From positions 248,001 through 312,000 of the forward strand of contig CAWDPQ010000010.1 of the NCBI GenBank assembly GCA_963804245.1: DNA of 64,000 nt, in the 5' to 3' direction. The position numbers were made by a program, and so were the translations under genes. This stretch comes from CAWDPQ01 sp963804245 (GTDB taxonomy: Bacteria > Acidobacteriota > Vicinamibacteria > Vicinamibacterales > 2-12-FULL-66-21). The notes under the pieces were generated by a model. That model saw nothing but the letters and a program-made list of their open reading frames with translations, ran no database searches and had not been told where the DNA came from. Positions 52,102 to 61,151 of this stretch are shown here, one piece after another (position 1 is the stretch's first letter; the number at the start of each line of letters is the position of its first letter).

Positions 52102-53427
52102 AAGGCCCACTCCATCCCGATGAGCGGCGACAGGCGATCGGTCAGGCCGCTGTCCCCAATCGCGAATCTCAGGTTGAAAGTTACCAGCAGTCTCGGTGCC
52201 AGGTTGGCCTTGAGACCAAACGCGCCGGACGAGGCCCAGTACGATTCGGTCGTGAAGAAGATGTCGTCCAGCGTCACGCTGCCGGCCGCTCCAGTCCTCG
52301 TCGATGTCCGTTGTGCCACTCTTGGGGAATCAACCACGCGCTGACCGAGAATGTCGAAGATGACGCTCAGCCGTTCAGCTATGAGGACGTCGGCGCCTAC
52401 CACGTACATGAACTGGTCGGGGAGATCGGCTTCTTCACCGGTTCGCACATCGCCGGCGAGTGGGCTCTCGCCGTTCCACTGATAGGCGACGTTGGCGTGC
52501 GGCGCAAATGCACCCATGGAAGCCGATACCGCCGCGAAGGGACGTAAACCGAGCGCTCCAGAACCAAGCAGATTCTTCTCGTCTCCGGTTGGCATTCGGA
52601 GGTCCAGGCCGGCCGCGAACGCCCGCGTGCCCTCGCGCATCAGCGTCGTTTTGACGCGCGCCACGAGGTCGCCGATGCCGCCAGCCGAACCTTCGGCGAA
52701 GTACTGGCGCGCATCTCCGTATCCGCCGATGGCATCTGGATCGCGGAAATAGTGCACACCCAGATTGGACCCCGTGCCAATGCGGTGAACCGTGGCATTC
52801 GAGAGCATTGCCAGCCGCGTCTGGACCAGGGGCACCGCGAGCGAAACGTCTACGCGATCCGTCAACCCATACGTCAGCGCACCGGTGTACTGGCTGACCG
52901 TCGCTTCGATGGTGTTGGCGGTCGCCACGACATCGGCTCGACCGCCGCCGAGCTGGGGGTTGTCGTGCGTGAATACCGCGGGGACATTCGTCAGGGGGAT
53001 ACCGTCGAGGTGGTCGAAGGAGAAGAACTGATACGTGTAGCCGAAGGCAATCTTGTTCTTGCCGATGGTTTCGCCGCGCTCCGCGAGGATCGGGCCGAAG
53101 CTTCGCGTCGTCCGCATGAATGTGCCCGTTGCAGAATCGAATTGGTAGGTGAAGCCGGATGCCGGTGACGGCAGTGGGACAGTAGCGAGCTGGCTCGTGA
53201 GCGCGACGTTCATCAGCCTGAACTCCGACTGAAACGCGCTGTTGAAGTGCGCCGCGTGGTTCGTGCCGTCGAGCTGCACGTCGTCGCTGTTCAACACCAG
53301 GCCGCGCGGACCATAGATATCTTCGAACAGCGTGGACAAGGTCGACGGGACGATCCTGCGCAGCGGCAGAAGCGGCTGAGAAGAGAGACACGAGAAGGCC
53401 GAACGCGATGAATCTACACAGGTTCAT
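52098..53427 (-). CDS. Outer-membrane beta-barrel protein of unknown specificity (one frameshift)
   Basis: The ATG at 53427 overlaps the stop of the kinase gene (ATGA) and opens a signal peptide ending SAASAAAQ. Near 53360 the frame changes by one base (RPSTLS, then TLFEDIYGPRGLVLNSDDV). The mature part, about 420 residues, is rich in amphipathic strands (IGKNKIAFGYTYQFFSFDHL, ALTYGLTDRVDVSLAVPLVQ, LVARVKTTLMREGTRAFAAG) and ends in the aromatic LIGMEWAF, the signature of outer-membrane barrels. It resembles FadL-like or 'transporter' barrels only loosely. Coupling to a kinase gene is noteworthy. Confidence 0.75.
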
Positions 53428-55544
53428 CTGAATGCCTCGAAGCGCACGCGGTCGATCACCCACTCGTTGCCGGCACGGCGGACCGACATCGTGGTACGCG
53501 AGTTGGTGTCCAGTCGCTGGCCGTCGACGGTCGACAAGCGGTAACGGCGAGTGAATGTGACCGTGCCGGTATTCCCAGAAACAGCGATATTCGTATCGTC
53601 GATGTCGACGTCGATCCGGCGCGCGTGCAGGAACTCCTTGCGTACGGCCTCTTCCTGCGCGCCCTGGAGCGTCGGCCAGACACGCTTCAACGCCTCGACG
53701 TTTCTCGATTCGAGGGCCTGTGCGTATCGCCGGACCATGTCACGGATGGCTTCCTCGGCCCCAGGCGAAGCGGGACCCTCGGCGGCGGTGATCGGCGGAG
53801 GCGTCGTGGTGCGCGGCGGGGGAGCCGGAGCTGTGGGCGCACGGGGCGCAGGGACAGACGGCAGCTCCACTGGACCCTCGGCTCGGGGTACGGTCGGTGT
53901 CGGTTGCGGAGCCGGTGCCGCGGGCTGTGGTGCCGGTGCGGCCGGCTGCGTCTCAGGCGCGTTGAGAGGGCGGCGGCGCATGCTGCTGTGCCGGAGTTGG
54001 GGTTGGTGCCGGTGGTGTCGCCAGCTCAGCGGATCTGAACAGGCCGTTCGCCTCGTAGAATTTCGCTGCCGCCTCGGCCGATTGTCCGGCCTGGTACAGT
54101 CGCTGGCCTTCGCGTTCGGCGGTCAGCGCCGCGCCATATGAGGCCGAGCTCGTCGCTACTGATCCGGCCTGCCGCGCCGCGGCTTTCGCCCGATTCATTC
54201 TGACGCGCGCGTCGTTGGCCGCGCGCCGTGCTGCCTCCGGCGTCGTGACGGTTTCAGCTGGCGGCGATGCCTCCTGCGCGGGCGGGGCAGGTGCCGGCTG
54301 TGGTTGCTGCGCCTGCGGGCTCGAAGGCTCTTGCGGTTGAGGACTCTGAGCCGGCTGAGTCACCGGAGGCGGCGGCGCTTGCTCGGTCGTGCGCTCTTTG
54401 TCGGGACTTTCACGCAGCGCCAGCCAGCCGACCGCTGCCACGGCGATGACGGCCAGCGCACCCCAGGCAAAACCCCAACGGCGCGATGTTGCCTGCACCG
54501 CGGTAATCGGTCGATCGGAGAGCGCCGCCGGAGCCGGCGACAGAGGCGCACCGTGTCGGACGGGCGCCGAGGTCCGCTACCGGATGAACGCGGGGGATCC
54601 GACGGCAGCCGTTGGGGAGGGAACACCGTACTTGCCGTCGTCACCGCGTCGCTGCCGGACAGGTGCTGGCGAATAACGGCAAGATCTCGCGAGATGTCCG
54701 TGAGCTCCTGGTATCGTTCGTCACGCGGCTTGGCCAGCGCTTTTTCCACGAGCCAGACCAGTTCCTCAGGGATGGTGGAATCGATGTTGTGGAGCGGTTC
54801 GGGTACGTCCTGCAGGATCTTGTAGAGCGTGGTGGCGAACGAGTCTCCCTGGAACGCCTTTCTCCCGCTCAGCATTTCGTAGAGCACGACGCCGAACGAG
54901 AAGATGTCCGCCCGGTGATCCGTACGCTCGCCGCGTACCTGTTCGGGCGACATGTAGTTCAGGGTGCCCATCATCATGTTGCTGCGCGTGAGCTCCGACG
55001 TCACCATCCGGGCCAGACCGAAGTCGAGCAGCTTCACCACGCCGTCGTCGGTGATGAAGATGTTGGCCGGCTTGACGTCGCGGTGCACGAGCCCACGGCG
55101 GTGAGCGTAGGACAGGCCATCGCAGATCTCGCTGGCCACCTCGAGCTTGCGCCGGAGGCTCATCGGCTCCTGGCGCGCGAGGCGGTGCTGCAGATCCTCG
55201 CCGGTCAGGAACTCCATCGAGAGAAACGGCTGTCCCTCGTGCTCGCCCAAATCGTGGATGGTGATGATGTTCCGATGCGAGAGCTGACCGGCCGCGCGCG
55301 CTTCCCTGAAGAAGCGCTCGCGCAGGTCGGGATTGTCCTCGATGGAGGTGCTGATGATCTTCAAGGCCACCACACGCTCGAGCAGCGTGTCGTGCGCTCG
55401 ATAGACAACACCCATCCCACCCTGGCCGACTTTTTCGATGATCCGATAGCGTCCGATCGTGGATGTCAGCGGGGCCTCTGGAACCTGACGATCATAGTCC
55501 AGATAGCCAGCCGGCGTGCGATTGACAGCCGCATCACCCGGCAC
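53424..55544 (-). CDS. Membrane Ser/Thr kinase with Pro-rich stalk and NTF2-like domain (frameshifted)
   Basis: Joining three frames (changes near 54560 and 53960) gives about 706 residues from a GTG at 55544. Residues 28-300 are an active Hanks kinase (GQGGMGVVYRAHDTL, VALKII, HRDVKPANIFI, LLDFGLARM). A TM helix follows (FAWGALAVIAVAAVGWLAL) near 350, then a Pro/Gln/Ala-rich stalk, a helical segment (AARRAANDARVRMNRAKAAA), more Pro-rich stalk, and a terminal NTF2/SnoaL-like domain (DMVRRYAQALESRNVEALKR; YRLSTVDGQRLDTNSRTTMS) in the periplasm. The kinase half is divergent from the S9 peptidase gene. The OMP gene overlaps its stop. Confidence 0.82.
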
Positions 55545-55600
55545 TATCCTCGCCGCCGGTTCAGGTCCAATTTGTCAGCCTTTTTTCTGCTGGAGAAGGT

Positions 55601-57675
55601 ATGTCTTTCCGCTCGACGGCTGCTCCGCTGACGCTCGCTCTGCTGCTCGGTCTGAGCCCTGGCGCGGCGGAGCGCCGCGTGCCGACCCTTGACGATCTGC
55701 TGACACTCCGAGTGATTGGGGCGCGCAGATCTCGCCCGACGGCGCGCGCGTCGCCTATACGATCTGCTGAGACGGACTTCGCACAGGATGCGTTCGTGAC
55801 CCACATCTGGGTCGCGGAGCACGGCGACGGGGCGCAGCGGTTCAACTCACGCGCGGCGACAAGACGGCGACGAGCCCGAAGTGGTCGCCGGACGGCAAGT
55901 GGCTGGCGTTCACGAGCCCGCGCGTTGGCGATCGCAACCAGGTTTTCGCGATTCGGCCGGACGGCGGCGAGGCCGATGCAGCTGACCAAGTCGGAGACGC
56001 CGGTCTCCAGCTTCTCCTGGTCGCGGGACGGCAAGACACATCGCCTTCACCGCGCCGGATACGCCAACCGAGGCGCAGAAAGCTCGCAAGGAACATCTCG
56101 GCGATTACGAAGTCGTCCGCCGCGACTACCAGCACGTGCACCTGTGGACGGTCGACGTCGAAGAGGCGCTTCGTGCGCCTGTCGGCCGGGCGTCAGCGTA
56201 CCAAAGGAAAGGACTTCAGCGTCAGCGCGTTCTCGTGGGCGCCCGATGACCGGTCGATTGCCTTCAGCGGCACGATCAACCCAGACCTGATCAACGGCTC
56301 GACCGCGGACATTTACGTTCTGACGATCGCCGACGATCGCGTCAAGAAGATCGTCGATCAGCCAGGCCCCGACAACGGGCCTCAGTGGTCGCCGGACGGC
56401 CGGCAAATCGTCTTCACCAGCGCGATGGGCCGCGACCGGTTCTTCGCGCTGACCTCACGGCTTGCGATCGTGCCGGCCGACGGCGGTTCACCGCGATCGA
56501 TCAGCGAGACCTTCGATGAAATGCCGGCGGTGGTGGACTGGACACCCGCCGGACTCTATTTCTCGGCACTCCAGAAAACCGCGTCTCACCTCTTCCGGCT
56601 GGATCCCACGTCCGGCACCGTCACCCGAGTGTCTGCGCCAGACGATCTCATGGGCGGTTCGTTCACGCTGACGGCCGACGGCCGGCGTGTGGCATACACG
56701 GCCGGATCCCCGCGATCGCTTCCCGAGCTGTTCGTGTCCGATGTGCAGCCGTTTGCGCCGCGGACGCTCACGGATTCCACCACGCAGGCGGCGGCGTTCG
56801 TTCTCGGCACCCGCGAGCTGATCTCGTGGAAGAGCAAGGACGGCGCCACGATTGAAGGGGTGCTGATCAAGCCTGCGAACTTCGATCCCGGCAAACGCTA
56901 CCCGCTCTTGTGCATCATTCACGGCGGTCCGACCGGCATCGATCGTCCGGTCCTCCTCACGCCCGATACCCGTTATTACCCGTCGGATATCTGGGTGGGG
57001 CGCGGCGCGCTCGTACTCAAGGTGAACTATCGCGGCAGTGCTGGTTACGGTGAAAAGTTCCGCACCCTCAACGTGCGCAACCTCGGGGTCGGCGATGCGT
57101 GGGACGTGATCTCCGGCGTCGACACGCTCATTGCGAAAGGGTGGGTCGATCCGGCGAAGGTCGTCAGCATGGGTTGGAGCCAGGGCGGCTACATATCGGC
57201 CTTCCTGACCACCTCATCGGATCGTTTTCGCGCGATCTCGGTGGGGGCCGGCATCTCGAACTGGGCGACGTATTACTACAACACCGACATCACGCCGTTC
57301 ACCATCAATTACCTCGGCGACGATCCCGCGGACGATCCGGAAATCTATCGAAAGACGTCGCCGATGTCCTACATCAAACAGGCGCGGACACCGACGCTGA
57401 TTCAACATGGCGAGCTCGATCGGCGCGTGCCCATTCCCAACGCCTACGAATTGCGTCAGGGCCTCGAGGACCGCGGATTGCCGGTCGAGATGATCGTCTA
57501 CAAGGGATTCGGACACGGCATCAGCAAGCCGCGGGCGATGCGTGCGGTGATGCAGCACAACCTCGAGTGGTTCAATCACTACTTGTGGGGGGATCCGAAG
57601 CCGGACTTCGCGAGTCCGGAAGTGCCCAAGAAAAAGACGTGGCACCGAATCAAGTCGCTGGTCGCCAGTCGTTAG
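55601..57675 (+). pseudogene. Peptidase S9 (prolyl oligopeptidase/acylaminoacyl type), N-terminal part frameshifted
   Basis: The gene starts at 55601 with a GGAGAAGG ribosome binding site (leader LALLLGLSPGAAER). The first 570 nt jump frame about six times (near 55712, 55755, 55845, 55978, 56035, 56170), yet each piece reads as WD40-like S9 propeller (GAQISPDGARVAYTI; TSPKWSPDGKWLAFTSPRVG; SSFSWSRDGK). From 56173 a clean frame holds the rest of the propeller and the alpha/beta hydrolase with ALVLKVNYRGSAGYG, nucleophile GWSQGGYISAF, Asp and His in HGELDRRVPIPNAY and KGFGHGISKP. The whole gene is about 690 residues. A secreted exo- or oligopeptidase. Confidence 0.85.
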
Positions 57676-57695
57676 TCGTCGGTTAGTCCCCGTAG

Positions 57696-57715
57696 GCCCG
57701 CCTTTCAGGGCGGGC
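57696..57715. terminator. Hairpin GCCCGCC/GGCGGGC after the S9 peptidase gene
   Basis: GCCCGCC (57696-57702) pairs with GGCGGGC (57709-57715) over a TTTCAG loop. It lies 20 nt past the S9 stop and 37 nt before the stop of the convergent TonB receptor gene, so it can serve both. The words GTAGGCCCG and GGCCGGGCCTAC are shared with the hairpin region at 52038-52060, which suggests a common repeat. Confidence 0.5.
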
Positions 57716-57751
57716 GTGACTCATCGGCGAGGTTGGACAGTTGACAAATCC

Positions 57752-60700
57752 TCAGAACAAGAACCTCGCCCCCAGCTGGATCTCGCGCGACGGGAAGCGC
57801 GTGCTGGCGATCCGTCCGAACTGCGCGTTGCCAAACGTGACGTTCGGATTCGCGAAAACCGCGTGGTTGAACAGATTGAAAGTTTCCAGGCGCAGCTCGA
57901 GCGACTTCGCGCCGCCGAACTGAGTGCGCTTGAAGATCGAGAAATCGGTGTTGACGAACCGTGGCCCACGCACCTGGCCGATCTCGTAGTTGCCGAACTC
58001 GAAGAGCGGCGGGTTGGCGAAGCAGCTGGTGTCGAACCACTGGGTGACTTCGCCGATGATTTCGACGTCGCTGCAGGTGACATTTGCGAAGTTGCCCGAA
58101 CCGGTGTTCAGCTGCGAAGTGGCGACCTGAATATTGAGTGGATCGCCGGACTGGAACATGGTGATGCCGTTGACCGCCCAGCCGTCGAGGAGCCGCTGCA
58201 TCAGCCGCACTGCCACCGGAGAGGTATCGTTTGCCGGGTCCGAAGGGCAGCTCGTACGCCCAGCTCACCACCAGGTTGTGAGGAATGTCCACGGCTTTTC
58301 CAATCGACGGAGCACGCGTCTCGATCGCCGGGTGGAGGATGAAGGCCGTGTCTTCGCTTCTCGAGAACGTGTAAGAGACGAGCGCCTGCAGGCCCTGCGA
58401 AAAGCGCTTGTCCAGCTTCATCTGCAGTGCGTTGTACCAGGATTCTGCCTCGCCGGATCGCTGGTTGATCACAGGAATGTTCGGAACGAGGCTGAAGTAC
58501 GGCCGCCGCTCGTTCATGTTGCCCGGGCCGGGCAGCGGCACGTTGATGTTGCGGCTGACGAAGATATTCTTGCCGCGCGTTCCCACGTAGGCGACATCGA
58601 GCACCGAGTTCCACGGGCAGCTGCCGCTGGACGCCGGCATTGAACATGTGGGCCATGTTCGGCTTGTCGTCCGCCGGGAAGAAGAACACCGCAAACCCGG
58701 GCGGCGGCACCATGGTCGGGGTGAGGGGCGTCGGCGTGAAACCGGGCAGGCCGTCGCTCACGGTGCGGAACGGTACGAACTGGTCGGAGGTCTGCAGATC
58801 GATCTGCTGGAACAGCGGATGATTCCGCTCGAGAGTGCCGCCATTGGCGCCGAAGTTGTCACGGTAATAGCTGATGCCATAGGCGCCGCGGAATGCCGTG
58901 CGGCCCTCATCCGGCGAATAGGCGACGCCGAGTCGCGGCGCCCACCCACCGTAGAAGTTGGTCGTCAGCGGACCGCGATCGTCCGGCGACGCGAGGTGAA
59001 TCAGACCGTCCGCGAGGCTGAAGTTCGTCTGCCGGTTGCTCTTTTCTACAGGCGAGGTCAGCAAGTCCCAGCGCAGTCCCAGGTTCAACGTGAGATTCCG
59101 CGTGAGACGGTAGTCGTCCTGAGCGAAGAAGCCAACGAAGTGAATCTGCACTTCCGGGTAGGTGTCGACGAAATCCCGCTGAACCCGGTTGGGCAGACCG
59201 AGCAGGAAACTGGCGAACGGGTGCCCGGTGTTCGCGGCGCCGCGGTTGCTCGTGAAGTTGCGGTCGAAGGTGAACAATCCTCTTGGCTGCGTCTGGGGGT
59301 TGGTCAGCGTTGACGAGATGTTCCGGTAGTCGCCGCCGAATTTCAGCGAGTGCTTGTCGACGAGCCAGGTGAAGGTGTCGGAGAACTGCAGGGTCTTGCC
59401 GATCCGCACGGAATTGCTGAATCCCGGCGAGGCGGTGCGCAGGAAGCCGGTCACATTGAAGTCGGCGATACCGAAGGTGTAGGGATGCCCCTCGATGTTG
59501 CCATTGGGAATCCCCAGCTCGTTGTTCTTCGGGATACCGAAATCGGAACCGAACTGGGCGAGGTCGTACTTGTTGACGCCGAACCGGAACTCATTGAGCC
59601 GCGCAGAGGAGAGCGTGTAGGTGTGACCGATGACGGCGTTGTAGTTACCCGACTCCGACCGGTTTCCGCCTGACATGAAGATGTTGGCCGTCGGCGGTTC
59701 CACGAAGTCGCGGTCGGCGCGCGAGTAACGCGCGAAGAGCGAGCCCCACTTCCCGAGGACGAAATCGCTACGGATGTCGAACGCGTCCTGGTTTTGGGTG
59801 ATGACGTTGTTCTCGAGGTAGTTGTCGGCAAGGCCGCTGCGGTTTGGCAGCGGGTAGAGTTCGGTCACCTGTCGAACGATCGGGTTGATGCGGCCGGAAG
59901 GGATCACGTTGCCCGCAAACTGCTGTCCGGTGAGTGGATCGAAGATCTGCGCGCCGGTCGCGCTCAGGTCACCGCGCCGCATGTCGGCTGTCGGAACCGT
60001 CGTGATGACCGTTCGCCCCTGGTCCTGACGCAGGCCCTGATAGTCCCCGAAGAAGAAGGCGCGGTTCCGCAGGATCGGGCCGCCGAAGGTCGTCCCGAAC
60101 TGATGCGAGTTGAACGGCGCTTTGGTCACCGCGAAGAAATTCCGCGCGTAGAGTGAATCGTCGCGGAAATACTCGAAGACCGACCCACTGTATTGGTTGG
60201 TACCGGAGCGGATACTGAGGTTGACCACGGCGCCACCGAAGACGCCGAATTCCGCCGTCGGGTTGTTCGTTTGTACCTTGAACTCCTGGATGGCTTCGAG
60301 AGGCGGGGTGATGTTGATGAAAGCATTCAGCGGCTCGTTGTTGGCGACGCCGTCGAGCAGATAGTTGTTCCCCGACCACGGCAGGCCGTTCACGCTGTGG
60401 TGTACGGCGCTACGCGCGCCAGCGGCGGCAGGGTTCTCGGCGAAATCGGCAAACCCGCGCGGCAGCGCGCCGGGCGATAGCGTGATGAGCTGTTGAAAGA
60501 GCCGTCCATTGAGCGGCAGCGACTGGATCTGCTTGTAGTCGATGACCTGACCGAGCTCGCTCGATGTGCTCCGTACGAGCGGCGCCTCGCTGACGACGCG
60601 CACTTCCTCGGTGACCGCTCCGACCTCGAGCGTCACGTCCAGTCGTGACGCCTGCGCGATCTGCAGCACGACGCCGCTTTGTACCGCGCGCTTGAACCCG

Positions 60701-60972
60701 GTCACGCCGACTTCGACAACGTACTCGCCAGGAGCGAGTGCGGTGAAGGTGTAGATGCCCTCCTGGTTGGTTTTCGCGACGCTGCTGATGTTCGTGGCGA
60801 TGTTGGTGGCGGTGACCGCCGCTCCCTGCACGACCCCGCCGTTGGGATCGATGACGGTTCCGGTGAGCGTGGCGCGAATGGTTTGAGCGATCGTCGGGGT
60901 AACGCTCAGCCCGATGACCATGACCACCACTGCTCGTGACACCGCGAAGGCTGCTGCTCGAGTCAGGCTCAT
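57752..60972 (-). CDS. TonB-dependent receptor with carboxypeptidase-regulatory domain (two frameshifts)
   Basis: The ATG at 60972 has a GGAGG ribosome binding site and opens a signal peptide (RAVVVMVIGLSVTPTIAQT). The product of about 1,073 residues has a carboxypeptidase-regulatory domain (LTGTVIDPNGGVVQGAAVTA), a plug (QSLPLNGRLFQQLITLSPGA), and a barrel with DDYRLTRNLTLNLGLRWDLL, ending in ARFLF. The frame changes near 58615 and 58230, each by the equivalent of one extra base. It is the third Oar-like receptor in the window, divergent from the Tricorn-like gene. Confidence 0.88.
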
Positions 60973-61151
60973 CACGACCTCCATTTCCGAGCGGACCACT
61001 TCACGTTACGAGTCTCACTGACTCGCGGCAACCGAAATCCGAATGGCTTCCGTTACCGCGGAAGAGTCTGGCGGACCGTGTGCGGTCACGGCGCAGCCGA
61101 TTTCCGGCACGTGCTCGACGCGCGATAGGATGAGGTGCTCACGGAGGCCAC

